Assembly (NCBI RefSeq): GCF_004345245.1
Contig: NZ_SLUQ01000009.1
Span: 62,001-126,000 of the forward strand
Source of the DNA: Rhizobium sp. BK251
Lineage (GTDB): Bacteria; Pseudomonadota; Alphaproteobacteria; Rhizobiales; Rhizobiaceae
Reading direction: 5' to 3'
DNA: 64,000 nucleotides
The notes under the pieces are model-generated. The model was not told the DNA's origin. It did no database searches and saw nothing but the letters and a program-made list of their open reading frames with translations. A program made the translations under genes and the position numbers. This document shows, one piece after another, positions 17,797 through 26,440 of this stretch (positions are counted from its first letter, which is position 1; each line of letters starts with the position of its first letter).

Positions 17797-19734
17797 ATGG
17801 CTTACCAGCAGAAACTGCGGGGCCTCGTCGTGTCGACGGGGTTGTTGGGCTTTGCCCTGATGGGTTTTCTGAACCCTGCCCTGGGGCAGGACTATCACCA
17901 GGCGCCGATGCTCGATGAGCAGGTGAAGGCCGGAAAGCTGCCGGCGGTCGCGGAGCGCTTGCCGGAGCACCCCTATGTCGAGACCATGATCGATGGTGTC
18001 GGCAAATATGGCGGCACGCTGCGCACGACAATTCTCGCCAACGGCGACCAGTACAACCTCACCCGCACCATCGCCAACGAACTGCTGGTGCGCTGGGATC
18101 CGAAGTGGCAGAAGGTCATGCCCTCGCTTGCCGAGGAATTCACCGCTTCCGACGATGCGACGACCTATACCTTCAAGCTCCGCAAGGGCCTGAAGTGGAG
18201 CGATGGCCAGCCCTTCACGGCCGACGACATCCTGTTCTGGTATGAAGACGTGTTCATGAACGACGCGCTCTCGCCGGCCAAGAATCCGACGTTCACCGTT
18301 GCCGGCAAGCCGGTCAAGGTGCGCAAGATCGATGATCTGACGGTCGAGTTCAAGTTCGACTCGCCCTACGGCCTGTTTTTGCAGCAGCTGGCTTACGGCC
18401 AGGGCCACCTGCCGGTCATCTATCCGAAGCACTATCTCAGCCAGTTCCATGAGAAATACAACAAGGACGGCATCCCGACACTTTTGAAGGCCAATCCGGC
18501 CGCGGGCGACTGGGTGGCGCTGTTCAACTCGAAGGTCTCGCTGACATTCCAGCCGCCGTACTGGCAGAACCTTGATCTGCCAACCATGAACCCGTGGATA
18601 CTGACCGTGCCTTACGCCGACAGCGAACGTGTCGTCGCAACGCGCAACCCCTATTACTGGAAGGTCGATCCGGACGGCAACCAGTTGCCCTATATCGACG
18701 GCGTCACCTGGGCAAAGCTCGACGATCCGCAGCTGATGGCGCTGAAGATGACCTCGGGCGAGTTCGATTTTGCCTTCCGCCACATCAACAACTCCACCTT
18801 CAAGTCAGTGCTCTTCGACGGCCAGGAGACCGGCAACTATCGCTTCGTTGACGTGAAGGACTTGCCGGCCAATGATGCCGTCATCCTGCTCAATCTCAAC
18901 TCGACGGACGAAACCAAGCGCAAGCTCTTTCAGAACAAGGATTTCCGTATCGCGTTGAGCCATGCGATCAACCGCCAGGAGATCATCGATCTCGTCTATG
19001 TCGGGCAGGGCGCTCCGGCACAGGTGGCGACGCAGCCAGAACACGAGCTCTTCAACGAGCGCGAGGCGACGCAGTACACCGAGTTTGATCCGAAGCTTTC
19101 CAATGAAATGCTCGACAAGATCATGCCGAAGAAGGATGCCGAAGGCTTCCGTCTCGACGACAGCGGCAAGCGTTTCACCATCAACTTCATGGTGGCTGAC
19201 GTCTTCGGGCTCTCCTATCCCGACGTGATGCAGTTGGTGCAGAAATACGCCAAGGAGGTGGGCATCGACATACAGCTGCGCACGACCGACCGTGCCCGCC
19301 TGAACACCATGTGGGCGGCAAACGAGCAGGACGCCTACATCTGGAACTGCGTCGGCGGGCTTTCCGAAGTCTACACCGATCCGCGTTGCTACATGCCTTT
19401 CCAGAAGGCCGACATCTTCTTCGCCATGAAGTGGAGCGAATGGTATTCGAACCACGCCACGGGTGAAGAGCCGCCGGCTGAGATCAAGGCGCTGATGGCC
19501 GCCTACGACAAGGTCAACGCCGCCGTCGGTGACGACGAACGCCGTGAGAAGATGAAGGAATTCCTCAACCTCTCCGCTGACAACTTCCTGAACATCGGGA
19601 TTTCGCGCCCCATGCCGAAATACATGATGGTGTCGAAGAACCTGAAGAACGTCGTCGACGGCATTCCGATCACCGGCAACCTCTGGCACCCGGCCCCGAC
19701 GCTGCCCCAGTGGTACTTCGACAAGGCCAACTAA
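17797..19734 (+). CDS. ABC transporter substrate-binding protein, family 5 (oligosaccharide/peptide type)
   Basis: Large periplasmic receptor of 645 aa. A Sec signal peptide ends near NPALGQ-DY. The family-5 signature region is seen in YTFKLRKGLKWSDGQPFTAD. At about 645 aa it is longer than DppA/OppA (near 535) and close to the AgpA-like oligosaccharide receptors of rhizobia. The N-terminal block VKAGKLPAVAERLP is shared with the protein at 48847..50805. The ATG at 17797 follows AGGAGGAG. It heads an operon of two permeases, a fused ATPase and two sugar-acid dehydratases, so an oligosaccharide or uronide ligand is more likely than a peptide. Confidence 0.9.
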   Translation: MAYQQKLRGLVVSTGLLGFALMGFLNPALGQDYHQAPMLDEQVKAGKLPAVAERLPEHPYVETMIDGVGKYGGTLRTTILANGDQYNLTRTIANELLVRWDPKWQKVMPSLAEEFTASDDATTYTFKLRKGLKWSDGQPFTADDILFWYEDVFMNDALSPAKNPTFTVAGKPVKVRKIDDLTVEFKFDSPYGLFLQQLAYGQGHLPVIYPKHYLSQFHEKYNKDGIPTLLKANPAAGDWVALFNSKVSLTFQPPYWQNLDLPTMNPWILTVPYADSERVVATRNPYYWKVDPDGNQLPYIDGVTWAKLDDPQLMALKMTSGEFDFAFRHINNSTFKSVLFDGQETGNYRFVDVKDLPANDAVILLNLNSTDETKRKLFQNKDFRIALSHAINRQEIIDLVYVGQGAPAQVATQPEHELFNEREATQYTEFDPKLSNEMLDKIMPKKDAEGFRLDDSGKRFTINFMVADVFGLSYPDVMQLVQKYAKEVGIDIQLRTTDRARLNTMWAANEQDAYIWNCVGGLSEVYTDPRCYMPFQKADIFFAMKWSEWYSNHATGEEPPAEIKALMAAYDKVNAAVGDDERREKMKEFLNLSADNFLNIGISRPMPKYMMVSKNLKNVVDGIPITGNLWHPAPTLPQWYFDKAN

Positions 19735-19746
19735 GGCTTCCTCCAG

Positions 19747-19775
19747 GGACGACGGGAACACTCCTCCCGTCGTCC
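19747..19775 (+). other. Hairpin after family-5 binding-protein gene
   Basis: A perfect 11-bp stem (GGACGACGGGA / TCCCGTCGTCC) with a 7-nt loop starts 12 nt after the binding-protein stop and precedes the permease gene by 32 nt. No U tract follows. It probably stabilises the binding-protein message or limits read-through. Confidence 0.65.
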
Positions 19776-19807
19776 GCCCCTTCGATGCAATCGAACGGTC
19801 AGAAATC

Positions 19808-20794
19808 ATGCTCCGTTATATCGCCAAGCGGCTGGTGTTCGCGATACCGACACTGTTTGCCGTCTCCATCATCGCGTTCATCATCATCCAGCTGCCGCCC
19901 GGCGATTATCTCACGACGCTCATGGCCGACTGGGCAAGCCAGGGTGGTGCGGTCGAAGAGGGCACCGTTGCTGCGATGCGCGAGCGCTACGGCCTCGATC
20001 AGCCGATTTACTTTCAGTACTACAAGTGGATCGCAGGCATCCTCATGCACGGCGATTTCGGCATCTCGTTCGAGCTCGGCAAGCCGGTCACCGAATTGAT
20101 CTGGAGCCGCCTCGGCTTTTCGCTTTTGCTGTCGCTCCTGACCCTCTGCTTCGTCTGGGCGATCGCCATCCCGATCGGCATCCTGTCGGCTGTGCGCCAG
20201 TATTCGATCTCCGATTATTCGGCGACCTTTCTCGCTTTTTTCTTTCTCGCCGTGCCTGATTTCCTGATGGCGCTTTCGGCGATGTATGTGATGTCCGCCT
20301 ATTTCGGCCAGAGCGTAGGCGGCCTGTTTTCTCCCGCTTACATCGACGCGCCTTGGAGCTTCGGCAAACTTGCCGATTTCGGCGGGCATGTCTGGCTGCC
20401 GGTCATCGTTATCGGCCTCGGCTCGCTGGCTGCGCTTGTGCGTATCATGCGTGCGAACCTGCTCGACGAACTCTCCAAGTCGTATGTGACGACGGCGCGT
20501 GCCAAGGGCATGTCGGAATTCGAACTGCTGATCCGCTATCCGGTACGTCTGGCGCTGAACCCGCTGATCTCGACGCTCGGCTGGATCCTGCCGGCTGTCA
20601 TCTCTGGCGAGATCATCGTTTCGGTCGTCATGAGCCTGCCAACGACAGGGCCGCTGCTGCTGCGCGCGCTGCTTGCCCAGGACATGTATCTCGCCGGCTC
20701 GCTCATCCTGTTGATTTCCGTGCTGACCATCATCGGCACGCTGATTTCCGACATCCTGCTCGCCATCACCGACCCGCGGATCCGGTTCCAATGA
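19808..20794 (+). CDS. ABC transporter permease, DppB type
   Basis: Inner-membrane permease of 328 aa. The N-terminus MLRYIAKRLVFAIPTLFAVS is the classic DppB/OppB start, and the periplasmic loop contains RERYGLDQPIYFQYYKWI. The docking region reads YVTTARAKGMSEFELLIRYP, and six hydrophobic segments are visible. Its stop overlaps the next permease by ATGA. It is paralogous to 47786..48772. Confidence 0.92.
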   Translation: MLRYIAKRLVFAIPTLFAVSIIAFIIIQLPPGDYLTTLMADWASQGGAVEEGTVAAMRERYGLDQPIYFQYYKWIAGILMHGDFGISFELGKPVTELIWSRLGFSLLLSLLTLCFVWAIAIPIGILSAVRQYSISDYSATFLAFFFLAVPDFLMALSAMYVMSAYFGQSVGGLFSPAYIDAPWSFGKLADFGGHVWLPVIVIGLGSLAALVRIMRANLLDELSKSYVTTARAKGMSEFELLIRYPVRLALNPLISTLGWILPAVISGEIIVSVVMSLPTTGPLLLRALLAQDMYLAGSLILLISVLTIIGTLISDILLAITDPRIRFQ

Positions 20795-21945
20795 CAGACA
20801 TTACCCATCTCCCGCCGGACACCGGCCTATCGATCGACCTGCACGGCAGGAACCTCGCCGTCGCCGGTCAGTGGCAGCTCTTCTGGCTGAAGTTCAAGAA
20901 GCACAAGATCGCGCTGGCAAGCCTTGTGGTCATCGTCTTCATGTATCTGGTCGCGGCATTCGCGGACTTTGTTGCGCCATTCGATCCCAACGCCACCAAC
21001 GCGCGCTTCACCTACGCGCCGCCGCAGGGCATATCGCTTTTCCTCGACGGTTCGCTCCGTCCGCATGTCAGCCAGCTGAAGATGACGCTGAACACGGAGT
21101 CCATGCGGCGCGAGTTCACCCCCGATCCGGCCAAGCCGATTTCGGTCGGTTTCTTCGTTCCCGCCGCACAACCCTATAATCTGCTCGGCTTCATCCCGAT
21201 GCAGACCAAGCTTTTCGGCCTCACCGATCCGATGCCCGGCGACAGCATGTACATCTTCGGCGCCGACCGTCTCGGTCGCGATATCTTCTCGCGTGTCGTT
21301 CATGGCGCCAAGATATCATTGTCGATCGGCCTCGTCGGCGTGTTTGTCAGCCTGATCCTCGGCGTGACTATCGGCGGCATTTCCGGCTTCTTCGGTGGCT
21401 GGGCCGATATCGCCATCCAGCGCTTCATCGAACTCCTGCGCTCGATCCCCACGATCCCCCTTTGGATGGGCCTTGCAGCTGCCATCCCCGTCGGCTGGCC
21501 GCCCCTCCGGACCTATTTCGTCATCACGCTGATCGTCTCGCTGATCGGCTGGACGAGCCTGGCGCGAGAGGTGCGTGGCAAGTTCCTGTCGCTGCGCAAC
21601 GAGGACTTCGTCATTGCCGCCCGTCTCGACGGCATGAGCGAGATCGGCATCATCTTCCACCATCTGGTGCCGTCCTTCATGAGCCACATCATCGCGACCC
21701 TGACGTTGGCGATCCCCTCGATGATCCTTGCCGAGACGGCGCTCTCCTTCCTCGGCATCGGCCTTCAGCCGCCGATCATTTCCTGGGGTGTTTTGCTGCA
21801 GGAAGCACAGAACATCCGTGCGGTCGCACAGGCGCCGTGGCTGCTCTTCACGCCGGCCGCGGCAATCGTGATCTCAGTCCTGTCCCTCAACTTCCTCGGC
21901 GACGGTCTTCGCGATGCCGCAGATCCCTACGAGTCGGTGTCATGA
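20791..21945 (+). CDS. ABC transporter permease, DppC type with long periplasmic insert
   Basis: Second permease of 384 aa, longer than DppC (near 300). The extra length is a loop of about 90 residues after the first membrane segment (from FAPFDPNATNARF-like sequence to PGDSMYIFGADRLGRD), a feature of the large-permease oligosaccharide subfamily. GADRLGRDIFSR is the DppC landmark, and the docking loop contains DFVIAARLDGMSEIGI. It overlaps the neighbours on both sides by ATGA, so translation is coupled. It is paralogous to 55053..56186. Confidence 0.9.
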   Translation: MTDITHLPPDTGLSIDLHGRNLAVAGQWQLFWLKFKKHKIALASLVVIVFMYLVAAFADFVAPFDPNATNARFTYAPPQGISLFLDGSLRPHVSQLKMTLNTESMRREFTPDPAKPISVGFFVPAAQPYNLLGFIPMQTKLFGLTDPMPGDSMYIFGADRLGRDIFSRVVHGAKISLSIGLVGVFVSLILGVTIGGISGFFGGWADIAIQRFIELLRSIPTIPLWMGLAAAIPVGWPPLRTYFVITLIVSLIGWTSLAREVRGKFLSLRNEDFVIAARLDGMSEIGIIFHHLVPSFMSHIIATLTLAIPSMILAETALSFLGIGLQPPIISWGVLLQEAQNIRAVAQAPWLLFTPAAAIVISVLSLNFLGDGLRDAADPYESVS

Positions 21946-23654
21946 GCATGAACCCAGAGACCTCCAAAGACGCGATCCTCAAGGTTGCCAATCTGAAGAC
22001 CTACTTCCCGACGCGAACCGGCCTTTTCAAGGCGGTCGATGACGTCTCGTTCGAGCTGAAACGCGGCAAGACCCTCTGCGTGGTCGGCGAATCCGGTTCC
22101 GGCAAGTCGGTCACGGCCCGTTCGATCCTCCAGATCGTCGACAAGCCCGGTCGCATCGAAGGCGGTTCGATCGTTCTGACGCGGGCCGACGGTTCATCCG
22201 TCGATCTCGCCAGGCTCGATCCGCGGGGCAAGGAAATCCGCAGCGTGCGCGGCAAGGAGATCGCGATGATCTTCCAGGAGCCGATGAGCTCGCTGTCACC
22301 GGTCCACCGTATCGGCACGCAGATCGGCGAGGCGCTGCGCATCCATTTCGGCATTCGCGGCAACGAGCAGCGTGAGCGCGTCCTCGAACTCTTGCGCCAG
22401 GTCGAAATTCCCCGGCCCGAAACGGCGATCGACCGCTATACGTTCGAATTCTCCGGCGGCATGCGTCAGCGCGTGATGATCGCCATGGCGCTTGCCTGCA
22501 ATCCCTCCGTGCTTATCGCAGACGAACCCACCACAGCGCTCGACGTGACCACTCAGGCGGAAATCCTCGACCTTATCAAGCGGCTGCAGCAGAGCCACGG
22601 CATGGCCGTTCTGTTCATCACCCACGACATGGGCGTCGTCGCCGAAATCGCCGATGAAGTGCTGGTGATGTATCGTGGCAAGGTCATGGAGCGCGGGCCG
22701 GTGGAGCACATCTTCCACGCGCCGCAGGACGATTATACCCGCCGGCTGATCGGCTCGGTGGTCAAGCTCGAGAAGAAGGCCGAAGTTCGCCTCTCCCGTG
22801 CTGAAATTCCCGCGGATGCGCCGCCGCTTCTCGATGTGAAGAACCTGTCGCTGACATTTCCATCAGGCCTCAAGGCGGTGGACGACGTGTCCCTGATCGT
22901 CCGCCCCGGCGAGACGCTCGGTATCGTCGGCGAATCCGGGTCCGGCAAGACGACGATGGGCCGTTGCCTGCTGCGCATTTACGATCCGCAGGCCGGCGCC
23001 ATGGACTACCGCCGTGCCGACGGCAGCACTGTCGATCTCTGCACGACGGACAAGGCTACGCTGAAGAGTGTTCGCCGCGACATCCGCATGATCTTCCAGG
23101 ATCCGGTCGGCTCGCTCAGCCCGCGCAAGACCGTCGGCCAGATCATCGCCGAGCCGCTAAAGCTTGCAGGAATGAAGGGCCGGGCGCTAGACGATCTGGT
23201 CGCCGAGCTGATGCAGCAGGTCGGCCTCGAGCCTGCCTGGCGGGAGCGCTACCCCCACGCCTTCTCGGGTGGCCAGCGCCAGCGCATCGGGATCGCCCGT
23301 GCAATCGCCTTGAAACCGAGGCTGATCGTTGCCGATGAGGCGACATCGGCGCTCGATGTCTCGCTGCGCTCACAAATGCTGGACCTGATGATGAAGCTTC
23401 AGGACGAGCTGGGTCTCTCCTACGTCTTCATCTCTCACGACATGTCGGTCATCCGCTACATGTGCGATCGCGTCGCCGTCATGTATCGCGGCAAGATCGT
23501 CGAGGCGGGCGAAACCGATCAGGTCGTCAACAGTCCGGCCCACGACTACACGCGTGCGCTGCTCTCCGCCATTCCCCATCCCGACCCACGCGACCGGCGT
23601 ATCCACAACCGGTTCCGCTACGACCCTGTGCGCTCAGTTTCAGCCAATGGATAA
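21942..23654 (+). CDS. Fused ABC transporter ATPase (DppD-DppF type)
   Basis: One 570-aa chain with two complete nucleotide-binding domains. Domain 1 (about 10-270) has GESGSGKSVTARS, FSGGMRQRVMIAMAL and DEPTTALD. Domain 2 (about 290-560) has GESGSGKTTMGRC, FSGGQRQRIGIARAI and DEATSALD. Both match oligopeptide/dipeptide-type ATPases, and both end with the short C-terminal extension typical of the family. The ATG at 21942 overlaps the permease stop; a second ATG two codons on is possible. In the paralogous system of this window the two halves are separate genes (52946..54007 and 54010..55056). Confidence 0.92.
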   Translation: MSMNPETSKDAILKVANLKTYFPTRTGLFKAVDDVSFELKRGKTLCVVGESGSGKSVTARSILQIVDKPGRIEGGSIVLTRADGSSVDLARLDPRGKEIRSVRGKEIAMIFQEPMSSLSPVHRIGTQIGEALRIHFGIRGNEQRERVLELLRQVEIPRPETAIDRYTFEFSGGMRQRVMIAMALACNPSVLIADEPTTALDVTTQAEILDLIKRLQQSHGMAVLFITHDMGVVAEIADEVLVMYRGKVMERGPVEHIFHAPQDDYTRRLIGSVVKLEKKAEVRLSRAEIPADAPPLLDVKNLSLTFPSGLKAVDDVSLIVRPGETLGIVGESGSGKTTMGRCLLRIYDPQAGAMDYRRADGSTVDLCTTDKATLKSVRRDIRMIFQDPVGSLSPRKTVGQIIAEPLKLAGMKGRALDDLVAELMQQVGLEPAWRERYPHAFSGGQRQRIGIARAIALKPRLIVADEATSALDVSLRSQMLDLMMKLQDELGLSYVFISHDMSVIRYMCDRVAVMYRGKIVEAGETDQVVNSPAHDYTRALLSAIPHPDPRDRRIHNRFRYDPVRSVSANG

Positions 23655-23657
23655 GTC

Positions 23658-24866
23658 ATGAAAATTACCGACGTCAAAATCATCGTCTGCTCTCCCGGGC
23701 GCAACTTCGTTACCGTCAAGATCTTTACCGACGAGGGGCTTACGGGGGTCGGCGATGCAACGCTGAACGGGCGTGAAAAAGCGGTGGTCGCCTATCTCGA
23801 AGACCATCTGGCGCCCCTTTTGATCGGTCGCGATCCCTCGCGCATCGAGGATATCTGGCAGTATTTCTACAAGGGAGCTTACTGGCGTAGAGGTCCCGTG
23901 ACGATGGCGGCGATCGCCGGCATCGATACGGCACTCTGGGATATCAAGGCCAAGGCCGCCAACATGCCGCTTTATCAGCTCCTCGGCGGCGCCAGCCGGG
24001 AGAAGGTGCTGTGCTACACGCACGCCCAGGGCACGGACATCGCCGAAGCCGTGGAAGCGGTCGGCAAGCGTATCGAGCAGGGCTATAAGGCGATCCGCGT
24101 TCAGGTAGGCATTCCCGGCCTGCCTGATGTCTATGGCACCGGCAAGAAGTCCGTCACCAATAACGCCAATGACGACGCCGTTCCGCACGAGGAAACCTGG
24201 TCGACGTCGAAATATCTTCGCTACGTCCCGGAACTCTTCAAGGCGGTGCGCGACGCTCACGGTTGGGACATCGAACTCCTGCACGACAGTCATCACCGCC
24301 TGACACCGATCGAGGCGGCCCGGCTCGGCAAGGATCTCGAATTCGCGCGCCTCTTCTGGCTCGAAGACACGGTTGCCGCGGAATACCAGGAAGGTTTCCG
24401 CCTGATCCGCAAGCACACCACGACGCCGCTTGCCGTCGGCGAGGTGTTCAATACGATCTGGGATGCGCGCCTGCTCATGGAAGAGCAACTGATCGATTAC
24501 ATCCGAACGACCACGGTGCATGCGGGCGGCGTGACGGCGCAACGGCGCATCATGGACTTTGCCAGCGTCTATAATGTCCGCACCGCCTGCCATGGCGCCA
24601 TGGACATGTCGCCGATCTGCCTCGGTGCCAACCTTCATCTCGATCTGTGGGTTCCGAATTTCGGTATCCAGGAATATTCCGGCTACCTGCCCGAGACCAT
24701 GGAGGTCTTCCCGAGCGCCTGGAGTCTCTCGGACGGCTATCTGCATCCGGGAGAGGCGATCGGCCACGGTGTTGATATCGATGAGAAGCTGGCAGCAAGA
24801 TATCCGTATCAGCGCGCCTATCTGCCGGTGAACCGTCTTGAAGACGGTACGCTTTGGCACTGGTAA
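23658..24866 (+). CDS. manD: Mannonate dehydratase-like enolase-superfamily enzyme (ManD/RspA)
   Basis: Mandelate racemase/enolase-superfamily dehydratase of 402 aa, closest in pattern to D-mannonate dehydratase (ManD, RspA), which converts D-mannonate to 2-keto-3-deoxygluconate. The N-terminal cap (TDEGLTGVGDATLNGREKAV) and the barrel metal ligands in ELLHDSHHRL, FWLEDTV and AVGEVFNT are visible. TTTVHAGGVTAQRRI is strongly characteristic of the subgroup. Many ManD-like proteins have low activity or act on gluconate, so the substrate is probable, not proven. It starts 3 nt after the ATPase stop and is cotranscribed with the transporter, linking uptake to uronic acid breakdown. Confidence 0.85.
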   Translation: MKITDVKIIVCSPGRNFVTVKIFTDEGLTGVGDATLNGREKAVVAYLEDHLAPLLIGRDPSRIEDIWQYFYKGAYWRRGPVTMAAIAGIDTALWDIKAKAANMPLYQLLGGASREKVLCYTHAQGTDIAEAVEAVGKRIEQGYKAIRVQVGIPGLPDVYGTGKKSVTNNANDDAVPHEETWSTSKYLRYVPELFKAVRDAHGWDIELLHDSHHRLTPIEAARLGKDLEFARLFWLEDTVAAEYQEGFRLIRKHTTTPLAVGEVFNTIWDARLLMEEQLIDYIRTTTVHAGGVTAQRRIMDFASVYNVRTACHGAMDMSPICLGANLHLDLWVPNFGIQEYSGYLPETMEVFPSAWSLSDGYLHPGEAIGHGVDIDEKLAARYPYQRAYLPVNRLEDGTLWHW

Positions 24867-24880
24867 TTCAGGGGAACGAC

Positions 24881-26035
24881 ATGAAAATCACAGCGATCAA
24901 GAGTTACGCCGTCAAAGTCGGCATCCGCAACCAGTTGCTGGTGAAGGTCGAGACCGACGAGGGCATCTTCGGCTGGGGCGAAAGCGGCCTGTCCGGCCGC
25001 GAGAAGGCCGTCGTCGGTGCGCTCGAGCACTATGCCGAGTTCCTGCGTGGGCGCGATCCCTTCAAGATCGGCGCGCTCTGGCAGGAAATGTACCGCAGCC
25101 AGTATTTCGAGGGTGGCCGCGTATTGCAGGCGGCGATCTCGGCGATCGACATTGCGCTCTACGACATCAAGGGCAAGGCGCTCGGGGTCCCGGTTTATGA
25201 ACTGCTGGGCGGCAAGCAACGCGATTTCGTTCCGACCTTCGCCACCACCTTTGCGGCCCCTGGTCCCGAGATGATCGAGCAGGCGAAGATGCTCGTCGAG
25301 CACGGCTGGACGGCGATGCGCCTTTCCCCCTCCGGCCACGAGGACCGGCCGATCTACGAGCCGCGCGAACACATCGCGACGACAGCGAAGTGGTGCATCA
25401 AGGCGCGAGAGGAACTCGGCGAGGATATCGTGCTCGGTATCGACTACCATCATCGCCTGAGCGTCGCGGAGGCTGCGAGCTTCTGCCAGAAGATGCCCTC
25501 CGGCACGCTGGATTTCCTGGAGGAGCCGATCCGCGATGAATCGCCAAGCTCTTACGAGGCGCTGCGCCGACTGACCGACGTCCCCTTCGCGATCGGTGAG
25601 GAGTTCGCCTCGAAGTGGCAGTTCCAGCCCTACATCGAGCGCGACATCCACCAGTTCAACCGCCTCGACGTCTGCAATGTCGGGGGCCTAACGGAGAGCA
25701 TGAAGGTCGCGGCGTGGAGCGAGACGCACTACGTCGACATGATGCCGCACAATCCGCTCGGCCCGATCTGCACGGCTGCGACGATCCATTTCTCCGCTGC
25801 CGTACCGAACTTCTCCTGGCTGGAGACCCGCGCAAGCCCCGCCGAAACGCATCTCGGCTTCGACAATTCCGATTTCTTCCCGGTCCAGCCTCGGCTCGAA
25901 AAGGCCCACTATCCGGTCTCGGATGCGCCCGGCCTCGGCGTCGAGGTGAACGAGGAACTGATTGCCCGGCAGAGCTTCGAATTCTGGGAAGCGCCGCATC
26001 TGAAGCGTCGCGACGGCTCTGTCACAAACTGGTAG
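24881..26035 (+). CDS. Sugar-acid dehydratase, enolase superfamily (galactonate dehydratase-like)
   Basis: Second mandelate racemase/enolase-superfamily enzyme (384 aa). Metal ligands lie in LGIDYHHRL, DFLEEPI and IGEEFASKW; the catalytic histidine is probably in MMPHNPLGPICTAA, which resembles D-galactonate dehydratase (DgoD). It shares the cap pattern TDEGIFGWGESGLSGREKAV with its upstream neighbour. The ATG at 24881 follows AGGGGAACGAC, 14 nt after manD. Together the two enzymes could dehydrate two different aldonates or epimers released from one imported oligosaccharide. The exact substrate needs assay. Confidence 0.82.
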   Translation: MKITAIKSYAVKVGIRNQLLVKVETDEGIFGWGESGLSGREKAVVGALEHYAEFLRGRDPFKIGALWQEMYRSQYFEGGRVLQAAISAIDIALYDIKGKALGVPVYELLGGKQRDFVPTFATTFAAPGPEMIEQAKMLVEHGWTAMRLSPSGHEDRPIYEPREHIATTAKWCIKAREELGEDIVLGIDYHHRLSVAEAASFCQKMPSGTLDFLEEPIRDESPSSYEALRRLTDVPFAIGEEFASKWQFQPYIERDIHQFNRLDVCNVGGLTESMKVAAWSETHYVDMMPHNPLGPICTAATIHFSAAVPNFSWLETRASPAETHLGFDNSDFFPVQPRLEKAHYPVSDAPGLGVEVNEELIARQSFEFWEAPHLKRRDGSVTNW

Positions 26036-26091
26036 GGCAGGGCGCTATGCTCGCCTGATTTCAGGCTGGCGGAATTTCGTTTAATTTTGCT

Positions 26092-26114
26092 GCAGACCGG
26101 CAGGCCCGGTCTGC
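26092..26114 (+). terminator. Probable transcription terminator hairpin of the family-5 operon
   Basis: A perfect 9-bp GC-rich stem (GCAGACCGG / CCGGTCTGC) with a 5-nt loop lies 57 nt after the last dehydratase stop, between convergent genes. A smaller hairpin (GCCTG-ATTT-CAGGC, 26053-26066) followed by a T-rich run precedes it. No T run follows the larger stem, so the small hairpin may be the actual intrinsic terminator. Confidence 0.5.
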
Positions 26115-26155
26115 CGCAAACGCGTTGTTCCCGGCCATAAGGCCACAAGAGGGAA

Positions 26156-26326
26156 TCAGCGCTTGCGCTGGGGTGTTTCGCCGACGCTGCTGTCGCCATC
26201 CGCGACCATGTTGCGAAGGTCGCGTCGCGACGCGACCTCGCTGGCTTCCTCCTGCTCGGGCTCCATATAGGACTTGAGCACCTGCTCAAGGTGGGCAGCG
26301 GTCAAAGTCGCGACATAGCCTCTCAT
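26156..26326 (-). CDS. Small protein of unknown function (56 aa)
   Basis: A possible small gene. MRGYVATLTAAHLEQVLKSY begins an amphipathic helix, followed by an acidic patch (MEPEQEEASEV) and a basic, polar tail. An AGGG lies 6 nt before the ATG at 26326. I do not recognise the family. It stands alone between the terminator of the family-5 operon and another leftward gene. It could be a chance frame; the reading frame stays open upstream to a TTG at 26410. Confidence 0.35.
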   Translation of the reverse strand: MRGYVATLTAAHLEQVLKSYMEPEQEEASEVASRRDLRNMVADGDSSVGETPQRKR

Positions 26327-26440
26327 GATTTTCCCTGTCTTTTTGAGGATGTAGCGAGAACCTAGCCCACCAGACCGGCGGCCGAAACAGGATCGAGTCG
26401 TTGTCAACAACTTCTCCCCTTGCCGTCACAGGGCATGCAG

